A DNA stretch of 64,000 nucleotides from Anniella stebbinsi. Lineage: Eukaryota; Chordata; Lepidosauria; Squamata; Anniellidae. Every line of letters begins with the position of its first letter. The stretch's first letter is position 1. A program made the position numbers and the translations under genes. Location of the stretch: positions 355,656,154 through 355,720,153 of the forward strand of contig JARDYH010000001.1 in the NCBI GenBank assembly GCA_029215795.1, in the 5' to 3' direction. Below are positions 1 to 46,445 of this stretch, in pieces. The notes under the pieces are model-generated. The model saw nothing but the letters and a program-made list of their open reading frames with translations. It had not been told where the DNA came from and did no database searches.

Positions 1-34914
<34,914 letters not shown>

Positions 34915-35165
34915 AAAGTAACCTTTAACCTGTAGTAGCATTCAGATATTTTTTTTGTTCCTGTAATCCAGTTCTGGAAGGATGTTTTGACACTGCAAGG
35001 CGTAGTTACGTTGTCAGATGGTTGTGTGGAGATGACTAGAATTGATGTATTTGGAAGGTGTCTCAGCTGTTGGCTTCTGGAAGGATTTGTTGGTTTTAGA
35101 TGGTTCTAGGTCAGTGTACTAACGTTGGATTAATTCTTAAATAAAACTTTACACCATGATTCCAC
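34915..35165 (+). promoter_or_regulatory. DYNC1H1: DYNC1H1 3' UTR and poly(A) signal
   Basis: A short 3' UTR of about 250 bases follows the stop. AATAAA sits at 35140-35145, and the cleavage site is expected about 15-25 bases on. The exact end is inferred. Confidence 0.8.
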
Positions 35166-35439
35166 ATTTCGTGCTTTCTTTCAGAGCATTACACACTGAT
35201 CAAAATGGGGTTGGGTGGAGCACCTTCCCTAAGAAGAAATGCTACAATAGTTGGGGCTTTTAAGTTTAGGAAAAAGGCAAAGAAGGGAAGGAAACACACG
35301 AGAAGTTTAATGGGCAGAGAAGTATTCCTTGCTCATGATACTTGGGCTCATCCAATGAAAGTGCTGGGCAAGCGATTTAGTGCAGTTAGGGAAGTACTTC
35401 GCATCGCCTGTAATGTCTAGAATTTGCCATGTCAAAATG

Positions 35440-36665
35440 TGGTGACTTTAAAAGCGGATTCATAAAGTTCATGGAGGAAAAGTCTGCCAGTAGCTGCTAT
35501 CTGACTGCCAGGTTCAGAGGCAGTACACCAGTGGATACCAGCTGCTAAAGAACAACAGCAAAACATCTGTTCTAATGTTTAGAGTACCCAATGAAAAACC
35601 AGGGAGACTTCGGTTAAAATCCTGCTCAAGAAACTCACTGGCTGACCTTGGACCATTTACTCCCCCTCAGCCTTACCTACCTCACAGGGCTGTGTGAGGT
35701 TAAGTGGATCAGTAGGGGATTTGGAGCTGAGTACCATTGATAAGCTGAGAACACACAGCTCTACCTCCCTGTGACACCTGAATCAGGTGAGGTGGTTCAA
35801 GTTCTGGACCAGTGCCTAGACTCAGTAATGGGCTGGATGAGGGCCAATAAACTGAAGCGGAATCCTGGAAAGATGGAAGCCCTGTGGGTGAGTGGTTCAC
35901 AAGTTTGGGAGATAGGTTCATCGCCTGTTCTGGATGGGATTGCACTCCCTTTGAAAGATCAGGTTCATGGCCTGGGGATACTCCTAGATCCATCACTGGA
36001 GGCCCAAATAGCTGTGGCTGCCCAGAATGTCTTTTACCAGCTTCGGCGTGTTTGCCAGCGACAGCCTTTTCAGGACAGAAATAACTTGGCCGCAGTGGTA
36101 CAGGCACTAGTAACCTTAAGACTGGATAACCACAATGCACTCTATGTGGGGGCTGCCTTTAAGGCTGATACGAAAGCTGGAGCTGCCCCTTTTCATCATG
36201 AAACTCCTTTGCTGAGGGAACCATACTGGCTGCCTATTTGCTACCAGGCCAAGTTTAAGGTTTTGGTACTAATGTACAAATCCCTAAATGACTTGGGACC
36301 AGGAGGCCCGAGAGAGTGCCTTCACCCTTATTAACCTGCTCAGTCACTGATTTCATCAAAGGGCATGCTCCTGGTGTGTCTGAATAGACCGATGGCCCAA
36401 TTGGAGTCCACCGGGAGAAGTGCCTTCAGTGTGGTGGAACTCCCTGCTTCTGGAGGTCAGACAGGTGCCAACACTGTGTTTCCAGTGCCTCTTGAAAATA
36501 TCTTTATTTCAGGAAGCCCTCCTTGACTGACTAGCCACAGTTTTTATCGGTATTGTTTTTTTAAAAAAATAATATGGGGTTGAATTCTTTTATATTTTTA
36601 TCTTTTATTCTTTACCACTCCAGAATATGTCTATACAGAATATGTATATAAATGTAAATGAATAA
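35440..36665 (+). mobile_element. LINE (L2/CR1-like) 3' part with SINE fragment
   Basis: Bases 35440-35530 look like a LINE fragment and 35600-35720 like a MIR-like SINE. From about 35690 a 5'-truncated LINE starts, with an open frame 35771-36334 showing GWMRANKLKRNPGKMEALWV, VHGLGILLDPSLE, QALVTLRLDNHNALYVGA and YWLPICYQAKFKVLVLM, i.e. the reverse transcriptase C-terminal part with an internal deletion. The tail ends AATGAATAAAATAAA near 36665. Confidence 0.75.
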
Positions 36666-36839
36666 AATAAAACCCAGTGGGAGACAGACACCTGGCAGAG
36701 TGAGAAAGGAGGTAACAGTAGGCTTGCACTCTTTGAAAAATAAAAGGAAGAGATGATCACAAACACACAAGTGAAATGACACAGGCGCATAGGAAGGAAG
36801 CTGTCTTCTACTGAGTGCATTAGTGCATTCAGGACCTCA

Positions 36840-36960
36840 GCACAATATTTTTAACCCTGACTGAGGGTTTCAGGCCTGATTCCTTCCCAGCCCTAGCTAG
36901 GATTGAACCCGAGACCTTCTGTATGCAGACCAGGTGCTCAACCAAGAGAGCCGGGATTTA
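36840..36960 (-). mobile_element. tRNA-derived SINE, antisense
   Basis: GGATTGAACCCGAGACCTTC and GTATGCAGACCAGGTGCTC are typical of a reptile SINE in reverse. Relatives are at 44850-44995 and 47205-47535. Confidence 0.6.
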
Positions 36961-37129
36961 AGAAGGGGACGAGGGGTTGAAGCAAATGATTTTGCACACT
37001 TATGGTCTTCACCTTCTCTTTTATTTTACCCACAGGTGGCTCTTCCCAATGGAAATATCCACCAGCAGAGGGCACCAGTTCACCCCTAGACATACCCATG
37101 TTATATGTATACTAAATTAATCCATGGCT

Positions 37130-37588
37130 TTAAGTCACCCGTAATCTTTTTCTTAGTTTTTCTCCAGCACACTCTAGGATAGGCCGCCCTTGCTTCCCAT
37201 TGACGTTGGGATCTTCATACAGGTGGTCGTCACACTCCATTGAGTTGGGCTGTAGCAGAGAATCTGAGGAGACATTTTCAGCAAGTCCACTGAGTTTCAA
37301 AAGATCTGGCCCTACAAGCCAGGAAGGTTCTCTGGCCAGCTGCAATATTTTAGCTGTTTCATGCAGTTCCAGTTCATCCTCCTGAGTTACAGTTAGAGAG
37401 ACTACCCTGGGCAGTGATGGAGAGAGGGTCTCCTGGCCTTCTGAAGCCAAACTGTCTTCTGTAGTCCAGGCCTCAGCAAGGGGAGGCCTCAAAAGGATCT
37501 CCTTACTGTGACTTGAGTCAAGAGAACCCACACTACAGTCAGAGTTGTTGGAGATGTCTTCATAATCACCATCGTAAGGATCCAAGAA
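37130..37588 (-). CDS. Proximal paralog, terminal exon
   Basis: This is a 459-base exon whose acceptor reads TTGTTTTTAG. It begins FLDPYDGDYEDISNN and is acidic and Ser/Leu-rich. It includes EDELELHETAKILQLA and ends PILECAGEKLRKRLRVT plus TAA. The distal copy (49109-49669) starts LSDCGGRFWEELSIH and ends PILERVGETLRQKK..., so both the start and the C-terminus are conserved. A minus-strand AATAAA lies about 105 bases past the stop (37020-37025). Confidence 0.8.
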   Translation of the reverse strand, partial: FLDPYDGDYEDISNNSDCSVGSLDSSHSKEILLRPPLAEAWTTEDSLASEGQETLSPSLPRVVSLTVTQEDELELHETAKILQLAREPSWLVGPDLLKLSGLAENVSSDSLLQPNSMECDDHLYEDPNVNGKQGRPILECAGEKLRKRLRVT

Positions 37589-40500
37589 CTAAAAACAACA
37601 ACAGACACAGTTATACGCTTTTCACTTACAACAAGGGTTGAAGTTCCTCATCCTATCAGCAGGATATCTTATAACACCCAGTTCCCACTGGCATGATCGC
37701 TGGGATGGAGTGATGCAGATAAAAGCAAGATTATTCCCAGTGGATTGGATCACCAGGTGAAAGAGCAGCTTTGCTCCCAGCTCAAACCGTGCCTCCCACT
37801 TGTCTGTGTACCCCTCTTTTTCCCATATGAAGGCAGCTTACAACATTTTTGAAGACAATGCAATATAAAAACTAAACAATACCAAACCAAAAAAAAAACA
37901 CTCTCAGCAGAGTAAAAATTAATAGTAGAGTAAATTAATCAGTGTCCGATGGCATTGATGGCGGGAATAGTGAGGTTTCAGTCCCACACGTCTAGAAGGC
38001 ATAAAGTTGGGGAAAGCTATGCTACACAAAATTAGAGCTTTTCTACATGAGGCCTTTGCTACACACCCGTTATTCCCTACTCATGGTTGTTTACAAGTTC
38101 TTTAGATCACCCTGTGACCTCTCCCGCCCTCCCCCCCAGTTTCGCTTCTGCACAATATTTTTCACAAGTATTTTTTTTAGAGCAGGGAAAATGGGAAATT
38201 AATTCTGATTGGCGAAAGAAAGCACTATTTTCTCTTGTGTATTTGTGCTACTGTGCTATACCACAGTGCCACCTAGAGGTTATATAGCAGAAAAGCAGGA
38301 AAGGAAATACTCCTTGTGTAATGTTCAGATCTCAATACTGCGACGAACTGGAAGTAGATGCAGAGGATCAACAGTCTTGTGTACAAAAGCTCTTAGCTGA
38401 ACAACTGATGGGTATATCAAACTGAGAACTGTTACCAAAATTATCAACTTTAGATCATCTTTTTACCCCTCTTTCACCCTGACCTAAACATATCAGTGGA
38501 AGCAGGCACTTCACGTTGATTTTCATATACTAATAACAACCTCAGTTTCCCAAGTGCCCATCCTTAGGTAGCCAAATGACACCACCCACATTCAAGAAGG
38601 AGGGGTCAGCATGCTCTGGGAAACCCAAAATTTGCAGATGTACAAAAATATTTAGGAAAAAATACCTAAAGCGGCAATGGTTAGAGTGTCGGACTGGTAC
38701 TTGGGAGATCTGGGTTCTAGTCCCCATTCAGTCATGAAGCTCACTGGGTGAATTTGGATCACTCACTCTCAGCCTAACCTACTTCACAGGGTTGTTGTGA
38801 GGATAAAATGGAGAGGCAGAGGGCAGTGTAAGACACCTTGGATTCCTTGTGAGAAGAAAAAAGGTGGGATATAAATATAATAATAAATAGAAATGTAATA
38901 ATAAAATGATGATGAACTTGCTGAGATGGGGGATGAAAACCAGGCGAGAGGGCAAGTAGAATGGGGTATCTTGCAGAAAGTGTCTAGACACTCTGTAAAG
39001 GAGTATGCCGTGCTGCAACAGTGTGTTGCAGGTCCGAAATACAAACCTGTAATCACCCCCTGAATAAATCATATTTCAAATCACATTCTGCAAATCCATA
39101 CTTGTAAAAGGAGTGGGGTCAGGACTGGTAACTCAAATTCTGTTTTAAGAAGAAGAAAAAGTTGCAGACTTACCTGAAATTGTGCGAAGCTTGTTCTCTC
39201 CAAAGATCCTTCAGATAGCATGGAACTGGATGGAACCTGTTTTTGGCAAAACACTTTCAGATGTTTCTGTTGTACACACACGGAGCCCATGCATGTTAAA
39301 CAGAAGAATTGTAAAATCTGAGAACTTGAGGTACTGTGACCTTAGAAACACCTTCCCAGCATGCATGTATACATATACTCCAATTGTCCCAATTTACCAT
39401 GGGCAGTTCTGAGTTTTGGCTACTTGGCCTTGGTAAAATAACTGCCTTGTTTTGTCCCTATTTTGCCATGCAGGGAAATTATGGTGACGCCTTTTCAAAG
39501 TTTTATTTGCACAAGGGGCAACAGTTGACAGCCTTTGTTTCAGCACCTCCCCTTACCCTCTAAAACAGCGATTCTCAAAACCTTTTTTTATGGACCACTT
39601 GAAAATTGCTGGTTGTCACGATGAACCACTTAATAAACTTTTCTTGTTGTTCCACAAATCAAAACACATATACAACTCATATTTTACTCATCACAGCCAG
39701 TTTCGTATTATGAAAATCGTGGGCCCTCAGTTTGAAGGGCCCCCTAGCTGGTAATTTTAAAGGGAAAACTAATAAACTGCACCAATGTGTTGTTATAAAA
39801 AGACAGGCCCTAGATCAGAATGTTGTTAATCTATTTAATGATCCAGACAATGGGGTGCAAAACTAAGGTTAGGGACTCAAGAGTTTGTCATCTCCAGTGA
39901 ACTAGGGTGGAAACAACACTGTTTAACCATTCAAAGTTCTGCAGGTTGTTCGGATACGAAGTACAAAAATGAACTTCCATCAATTAGCTCTAAAGTATTT
40001 TTGCTCTGGTTTCCAGTTTGATGTTCTAGATAAAAAAAATAATCAGAAGACAGCTTCATTTTGCTGGGGTTAACATTTTTGCACAAGCCACATAGGATAG
40101 CAACACTGCAAAAAGGTTTGGAAACTTTTCTTGGGGAAAATCATTTATTCGCCATTTTTCCTCTAGAAATTTGGGGAAACAATTGTTTCCCTTTCAAGAC
40201 AATGCAGTATTTTGATGGTAGTGTTTTGAAATAATACTGCTGCAAAACCCTTAGACCCAAGATTCAAAGGTAATAATATGAGTTTCAGCAGGTGGCCCAC
40301 AGATTTAACCTAGCTGGTCAGACAATGGATCCCAAAGCCAGAGACTTTGAAACCTGAGTGAGCGGGAGTGCATCCTGCAAGCAGAGTAAAATCTACAGGT
40401 GGTTACGTTCATAGTTGTCATGCCACATTATCAATGTTAATATGTTTCAAGTCTTTTACTTCTAAAAAAAAGTACACCATGCTTGGGCATTTGATGTCTC

Positions 40501-43500
40501 TACATTTCTTGAAACTGAATGACATCATTCTTAGGACCAAACTACATGTCATGGTAATTACGTAGCGTATAACAGAAGTTTGTCTTTTTACTCTTGTGTA
40601 AGCACGCATGGTCCAGATTTGGATCAGGACCATGGCACTCCAGGAAGGGAAGGTGTAAGCTCTCCCCAATCCATCCGCCCCCCACAACCATTGCTTGCTT
40701 GCTTTCATCCTCTCCCCACAGATTAGGGGCTGTTTGGGGGGAAACCAATGGGGAGAGAGTTTAAACCCTCCTCTCCCACAGTAGCATGATCCTGATCCAA
40801 ATTGGGGCTGTGTGTGCTTACACAAGACAGAAAAGACTCAGGTATACACTATGCAATTTGTTCTTAGTCAGGGCTTGAAAAAGATAGCTTGAGCCATAAG
40901 GGTAAGAACGCTGCCGTTTAATTGTCTTGAACAAACCCTGTTGGTGGGGTTTCGCTATGGCTATGTCACACTAACACCACAAATGGGCAAGATTAGAAAG
41001 TAATAAGTCAGTAAACCTTGAAGCAAACATGAGACATTGGGTTATCTTGAATATAGCTGAGTAGTAAGAAGATCATCCTAGTCACACATGGAGGCTGGAT
41101 CTACACACGCAATAGAACAGCCTTTCCTAGCCTGGCACCCTCCATATGTTTTGATTACAACTCCCATCATCCACAGACAGCTGTCTGTGGATAGTGGGAA
41201 TTGTAGTTCAACACATCTAGGTGGCTCCAAGTTAGGCGAAACTGTAGTAGAATGAGATGAATGTATGGACTATACCACTTCCAGACTACAGGTGGGGGAT
41301 ACCACTTTGGAATGCTCTCCCTGTAAAAAACAGAAAGCAGAATCAAACTTCCTTGTATATAGAAAACCAGTACATCAGTTCTGACTTGTCATTTTTCCTG
41401 TCATTCTGTTTTTTTGTTTGCAGCAAGTTCTCAAAACATAGAGCAAGCATTCATAAATGCCATCTAGGAGCCCTGCAATATGAAGTAGTGCAGTCCAATG
41501 CTACTGTATGGCTCAATTCGGATGACACGATAGTCAGTGGTGGGTTGACTAACCCTAACCCTCACGCTAACCCTAGGGGGCACTCCCCACACAACATGGT
41601 AATAAATAATCAACTGTGGATGAGGATCAGCGCTGAGTTGACTATGGCAGCATTCGGATGACACAATAGTCAAAACAACTGACGATTGTTTTCCCCACAC
41701 CAGTTGTTTATTGTGTCGTCCGAATTGAGCCTATGTATAGAGATCTCAGTGGGCCCAGGAGACAGTTTCTGCATTCAGAGAACTTACTGTACAGATTAGC
41801 TCCAAGTTAGCATCCGATTCAGATTCAGTGCTGGACTCAACAGTGCACTTTTGCTATGAACAAGAGAGGGGTAAAAATAAGACAGTAAATGTAAGAGAAT
41901 TTGATTTACTTTCAAGCATTTGGATTCTGTTTCCTAAGCATAAGCCTCAAACGTTCGCATTTTCAAGGATGATGACAGTATTCTTAAAGTTTCAAGTTCG
42001 ATACAGTTTGGTCACTTTTCCCAGCTTTAAACACACATAGAGTAGGGTGCTATTTGGGGAGTCAATCCTGTTTCACACACACATGATTCTGTCAGAAACA
42101 CATGCATCCTCAAAGCAGTTCACTGGAGACTCACACCAAGGCTGAATTTGGACGACCCAATAAGCAACGGGGGGGGGGGGGATAATCGGCTGTTGTATTG
42201 ACTATTGTGTCATCCGAATGCTGCCATAGTCAACTCAGCGCGGATCCTAATCCACACCACAGTTGATTATTTAATTACCATGTTGTGTGGGGAGTACCCC
42301 CTAGATGAACAACTGTAAAGTTGATTATTACCCCACCATTGACTAATGTGTTGTCCAAATTCAGCCCAAGGGTCAAAGGAGGTGTGTCAGAGGCGGCCAT
42401 GTTTGTTTATTTATGCATTTGCCCCATTCATGTCTAGAGCAAAGGGCGGGAGCATAATTTCTAAATATGCCTGTGAGAGATGCTGAACTCCCGTCTTCCC
42501 ACTTTGCACTCTGTAACTTGAAGCACTTTTATTCTTCAGCCCAATGTCCTTTTAGTACCATTCCTAGAGCACTCGCATCTCCTCAGCTTCCTACACCTTT
42601 TGTAAAAAGGCTCCCACCACCTCGGTAAACCTGATCTTAAGCCATGCTAAGCATGAGGCAGAGGAGCCAAATTTTCCAATTGTGTCTTATTTCCTCAATA
42701 GCAGCCACAGGGAACAAACTAGATTAGGGCCATAACATTAGGGTGTGAGGAGTATAACCATTTATTTCCATAGTTACCCAATGGAAATTCTGAATCTTTC
42801 AACCATGAAGGGTAATGCAGAATATAGTACCTCCCTGTAGTTATAAATTATTTTAAAAACAGCAACAAGTGGGTTTTGACATGTATAACTGGTTCCCCCT
42901 TAATCTTGAACCCCACATACCGCTGTGACAAATATTTGCCCAGAAGCCTTTGCATCTTACAAGACCTCACCAACCTGCAAAATAGGCTACCTTGCATATA
43001 TTTATCCAAAATTGAGTTATTTGGTTTTCCATATGTTTAAACTGTGCTTTGTTTACAACTGCTATTCTTATATTTGTTCCATGCTCTTAAATCAATTGTA
43101 AATAATGTAGAAACTGCTTGAGATTTTGAAATAAAAGATACACCTGATCTCAGAGTCCTCTATTTCTAAAAACTCTGTATGTTCATACTGGGAATAGTGT
43201 AACCTTGCAGTTCCTAGGTGACACTTTTGTATCAGAAATACATACACACAGGATAGTTACTTGCAAGTCCATGATCAAAACTAACTACCCAAATAATATC
43301 CCAAGACAAGGACAAAATCTGTCACAGCACAGCAAGCCTTTAAATAGGGTGACCATCTGTAAAGGAGGACAGGGCTCCTGTATCTTTAACAGTTGTATAA
43401 AAAGGGAATTTCAGTAGGTGTCATTTGTATGCTATTAGTTCCTGGTGAGATTCCCTCTTCATCACAACAGTTAAAGTTACAGGCACTATACTAGAGTGAC

Positions 43501-44777
43501 CAGATACAAAGAAGTCAGGGCCCCTGCAACTTTAACTGTTGTGATGAAGAGGGAATTTCACCAGGAACTAATTGCATACAAATTACACTGGCTGAAATTC
43601 TCTTTTCTCTACAACTGTTAAAGTTACAGGAGCCCTGTCTTCCTTTTCAGATGGTCAGCCTAGCTCTAGTTATACAGCAAGTGTGACAGGATTTCGTGCC
43701 TCTGAAGTAGCTCTTGGCCCCTCATCCAATTTACATTTCACAGGTGGCTCAAATTAAGTTGCTTCATCCCAGCCATAGCTCTGAAACTCAGTATATCAGT
43801 CAAAGCCATCAACAAAACCAGGTGTTGCCAATCATTATTACTTATCTACCTAGGTTTGTTTCAGGTTGTTGTTTTAATAGGCATTGTAAAAAAATATCTT
43901 ACCATATACTTGTGAGCTAATCGCTCTATATCAGCAGATTTTTTTCCTGAACTCACAAGCTCACATGAATCTACTACAGAAAAAGGAGGAAGATTTTGGT
44001 TAAGAAAAGTCAACTAGGTCAGTTAGTGGTTAAAATTTTCCTCCCTTTCCCCCTTTAAATTTCCTGATACAAATTTAAGAAATGCCATCTTAAATGTCAT
44101 TGGCACATGTAAATATTTAGACATTTAAGATTGCTACTGCTTAGCAGAGGCTGAACTGAAAACACTGTTAGCTGGAAGGCACAATAATACTCCACAAACA
44201 GGTTTGGTCTAGCAACAAGTCACACAAAGCCATGGGGAAACTCAGCCATTATGTTGTAGCAATATACCATTTAAGCCAATAAGACTGTTTTTCCCAAGTA
44301 TATGTTTAAAAAAGAATAGAATTATAAGGAATTGAGTGCTTTTACACAACTCACCACCTTTTCCAAAAGATTCCATCCCAAAAAGTTCCCACAAAGTATT
44401 TAAAAGACTCTTTCTCAGTCTAGGTAGCACTGTGCAGAAATCACAGTGCAGAAATCACAGTGCAATCCTAAAGTAACTCACTCAAAACTAAGAACCACTG
44501 AGGCAGGATCTACACTACTGCTTTATAACGGTTTATAATGGGTTTGACAACAGTTCAGGCCCAGGACACATTCCATCTACCATTTTCAAAACGTTTGCAT
44601 AGTGTTATATCCTGCTTGGTATAGCTCTGGCTTTGAATTCACTAGGACATACTCCTAGATAAGTGTGCATTTTGCGGCTGAAAAATCAAATTGCTCTGCT
44701 TTACTTGCTATATAGGTTATCAACACTTGTGGAGACTAACCATCCAGGGAGCTTTGGTTATTGGGCAGTATAGAAAA

Positions 44778-44814
<37 letters not shown>

Positions 44815-45140
44815 CTCCTTTAAATCAAGGACTGTTGTAAAACCAGAACAAAGGAGGAAGGTGCTTTATACTGGTCCATCTAACTCAGTATGGTCTACAC
44901 TTTGAGTAGCCGGAGACCTTGCTTGGAAGAACCAGGCATCGAACCCTACAACTTTCTTTATATAAAGTGTGTGCTCTACTACTTAGCTGCCAGCCCCATC
45001 CCCATACCTTCCAGAGGTTTTCTACTTCGGAACTTTTTTCTTCTTCGCTTCCTTTGCTCCATGGATGCCGTCCTGTCTTCAGTAGCCTTCTGCATTCTCC
45101 AGTTCTCCCATCGCACTTTTTTAACCTCAAGTATTTGCAC
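37130..45140 (-). CDS. Unrecognised gene, proximal paralog (partial, spliced)
   Basis: I reconstruct six exons on the minus strand that join in one frame with proper GT-AG ends: 45140-45008, 44429-44355, 43973-43903, 41853-41788, 39266-39174 and 37588-37130. They give about 295 residues up to a stop TAA at 37132-37130. The 5' end was not found. The peptide has a very basic stretch (RKRRRKKFRSRK), a hydrophobic LLNTLWELFG segment, a Ser/Glu-rich linker and an acidic C-terminal half ending GEKLRKRLRVT. No transmembrane segment or signal is seen. The composition suggests a nuclear, largely disordered protein. I do not recognise the family. A second copy lies upstream at 49109-62777. Confidence 0.7.
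38030..38300. repeat. MITE-like repeat
   Basis: Ends GCTTTTCTACATGAGG and the motif ACAGTGCCACCTAGAGGTTA recur in inverted form around 47650-48030, so they are two copies of one element. A related end is seen near 63470. Confidence 0.45.
38680..38895 (+). mobile_element. Full-length MIR-like tRNA SINE
   Basis: It has A-box-like GGTTAGAGTGTCGGACTGG, B-box-like GGGTTCTAGTCCCC, the core CTTCACAGGGTTGTTGTGAG and a tail GGGATATAAATATAATAATA. Confidence 0.75.
39174..39266 (-). CDS. Proximal paralog, 31-codon exon
   Basis: The acceptor is GTGTACAACAG and the donor GTAAGT; both phases are 0. It encodes KHLKVFCQKQVPSSSMLSEG and then SLERTSFAQFQ. The end resembles STDGLLEETGHVVHQ of the distal copy. 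Confidence 0.7.
39290..40530. other. Intron of the proximal paralog, no clear content
   Basis: I see only AT-rich sequence with short decayed repeats. No exon with good splice sites was found. Confidence 0.4.
40535..40860. mobile_element. Palindromic MITE
   Basis: The arms about 40560-40700 and 40705-40855 are inverted, for example CTCTTGTGTAAGCACGCATG against TGTGTGCTTACACAAGAC, and GATTTGGATCAGGACCATG against CATGATCCTGATCCAAATT. Confidence 0.65.
41110..41232. mobile_element. Short palindromic MITE
   Basis: Arms TTACAACTCCCATCATCCAC and GTGGGAATTGTAGTTCAACA. Other members of the same type are at 47299-47390, 50587-50690, 55887-56010 and 60365-60500. Confidence 0.65.
41508..41731. mobile_element. 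Palindromic MITE, family 1, with telomere-like repeats
   Basis: The terminal inverted repeats read GCTCAATTCGGATGACACGA and TGTGTCGTCCGAATTGAGC. Near 41550 it holds CTAACCCTAACCCTCACGC, a short telomere-like stretch. Confidence 0.75.
41788..41853 (-). CDS. Proximal paralog, QKCTVES exon
   Basis: A 66-base exon with acceptor TTGTTCATAG and donor GTAAGT, phase 0 on both sides. It encodes QKCTVESSTESESDANLE and four more residues. The distal paralog exon at 59366-59419 encodes QKCTVESGTRPASDTNLK. Confidence 0.8.
42140..42365. mobile_element. Palindromic MITE, family 1, opposite orientation
   Basis: It begins GGCTGAATTTGGACGACCC and ends TGTTGTCCAAATTCAGCCC, and shares CACACCACAGTTGATTAT with 33676-34195. 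A run of 10 or more G is inside. Confidence 0.75.
42366..43340. other. Intron of the proximal paralog, no clear content
   Basis: Apart from old LINE-like AT-rich sequence ending AAATAAAAGATA near 43130, I see nothing to annotate. Confidence 0.4.
43346..43668. mobile_element. Palindromic MITE, family 2, copy 1
   Basis: About 320 bases with ends TAGGGTGACCATCTG and CAGATGGTCAGCCTA. The arms contain GGACAGGGCTCCTGTA and TACAGGAGCCCTGTC. The centre has a second internal inverted pair (GTTGTGATGAAGAGGGAATT). Confidence 0.85.
43903..43973 (-). CDS. Proximal paralog, 71-base exon
   Basis: The acceptor is TTTTTCTGTAG and the donor GTAAGA. Entry is phase 1 and exit phase 0. It encodes DSCELVSSGKKSADIERL and then AHKYM. 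It corresponds in position and phase to the distal exon at 62719-62777 that ends GLRDRFM. Confidence 0.7.
44355..44429 (-). CDS. Proximal paralog, 75-base exon
   Basis: The acceptor TTTCTGCACAG and donor GTGAGT fit phase 1 on both sides. It encodes LPRLRKSLLNTLWELFG and then MESFGKG. The assignment rests on phase fit with both neighbours and on splice sites. No distal counterpart was found in the window. Confidence 0.55.
44505..44640. mobile_element. MITE, family 3, copy 1
   Basis: It starts GGATCTACACTACTGCTTTA and ends TATCCTGCTTGGTATAGCTC. It shares its internal motifs with 54722-54850. Confidence 0.7.
44735..44815. repeat. LINE tail with TA microsatellite
   Basis: A LINE tail (GGGAGCTTTGGTTATTGGGC) ends in about 17 TA units (44779-44812). 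Confidence 0.8.
44850..44995 (-). mobile_element. tRNA-derived SINE, antisense
   Basis: The signatures GGTCCATCTAACTCAGTATG and GCATCGAACCCTACAAC are followed by GTGTGCTCTACTACTTAGCT. It lies next to the donor of the basic exon. Confidence 0.6.
45008..45140 (-). CDS. Proximal paralog, basic exon
   Basis: It encodes VQILEVKKVRWENWRMQK and a basic run with RKRRRKKFRSRKPLE. The donor is GTATGG and exit is phase 1. The acceptor (GTGTGCAG) has a poor pyrimidine tract, so the 5' edge is uncertain. The basic run could be a nuclear localisation signal. Confidence 0.5.
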
Positions 45141-45649
45141 CTGCACACTTCCTTCTTAAAACCTCTACCTCTAAGGGTGCCCAGGTGTCAAGGTGGGCAG
45201 GATTTCTATAATAAAAGTTGTAGGGAGAAGGAATTCCAGTTGGTGCTGCTTGTCTCACCATTTTCCTAAGTAGCAGAAACCCCCTCTTCTTCCATTAAAG
45301 GTACAGGAGTCCCAAACCACATTTGTATCAGGTGAATGCATGCACCCCGCCCCACCTATCAACTGCTATTCCTGAGGCTGTTGTGGAGAGGTGGAGAGAA
45401 GCAGCTAGCCTTCCCATTACATCCTGATTCGTGACCTTTTGCAATACAACCTGCTGAACTTTGTAAGTAAGAACTAGTGCCTGAGTTTGCATTTTTCCTC
45501 CTCCCTCTTAATCCCCTTTCCTTTAGTGTTGTGTCTTTTGTAATCCTGAGGGCAGGAATTGTCTTATTACTGATCTTTTCTGAGAACCCATTTCTGCTGA
45601 GAAGTGTGGCAAAAATGCTTTAAATAGTAAATTAATTAAATACCTATTG

Positions 45650-45970
45650 CTAGGATGACCATATGAAAATGAGGACAGGGCTCCTGTATTTTAACAGCTG
45701 TATAGAAAAGGGAATTTCAGCAGGTGTCATTTGTATGCATGTAGAACCTGGTGAAATTTCCTCTTCATCACTACAGTTAAAGCTGCAGAAGCCCTGCCCT
45801 CTTGACCAGATACAAAAGAGAGCAGGGCTCCTGCAGCTTTAATTGTTGTGATAAAGAGGAAATTTCACCAGGTGCTGCATGCATACAAATGATAGCTGCT
45901 GAAATTCCCTTTTCTATACAACCGTTAAAGCTACAGGAGCCCTGTCCTCCTTTCCATATGGTCACCCTAG
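45650..45970. mobile_element. Palindromic MITE, family 2, copy 2
   Basis: The ends are TAGGATGACCATATGAAAA and CCATATGGTCACCCTAGG. The internal layout is the same as at 43346-43668. A possible diverged partial copy is at 45175-45330. Confidence 0.85.
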
Positions 45971-46029
45971 GAATGGAACAGCCATTTTACAAATCATTCT
46001 CTTCACCTACTTCCTTTTAGATGTTAGAT

Positions 46030-46445
46030 TACATTGGGCTCCATCACACCTATTTTCCCCTGGTTTGCCTCGGTGTTTTTTACCTGTTTCATAAGCGAGT
46101 CCAGCTAATGGTCTGTTTCACGTGGGTTTGTGATATTGTGCTGCACCGTGAAACATCCCTTTCACTTGTTTGCTCTTTCACTCCACCCCACCCCTTTTCT
46201 CAAAGCACACCCCCCCAACGAAGGAAAAACCGAGACGACAGCAATACATGGAGGCTTAAGGGCGCATTAAATCCGCTTCGGGAAAATAATCCAGACTTTC
46301 CCAGCACCAAAATAATACACAAAACGGAGGAAAAGAGGCGAAATGGGTGCAGGACAGGGATGTCATGTGAGTCCTGCACTGCAAAACCAGGTACCAGATG
46401 TGGCGAGTGTGTGTTAAACCACTGGTGCGATGGAGCTCATTGTGG
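46030..46445. mobile_element. DNA transposon remnant, family 4, copy 1
   Basis: The ends GGGCTCCATCACACCTATTT and CTGGTGCGATGGAGCTC are inverted. The interior shares GGAAAATAATCCAGACTTTC with 56447-57045, which lies in the opposite orientation. Confidence 0.75.

Noticed and set aside
35771..36334. Separate 187-codon protein gene
   Set aside because: The peptide matches the C-terminal reverse transcriptase region of a LINE, has an internal deletion and ends in a LINE tail.
41550..41580. Interstitial telomere
   Set aside because: Only three to four degenerate CCCTAA-like units inside a MITE, too short to be a telomeric remnant.
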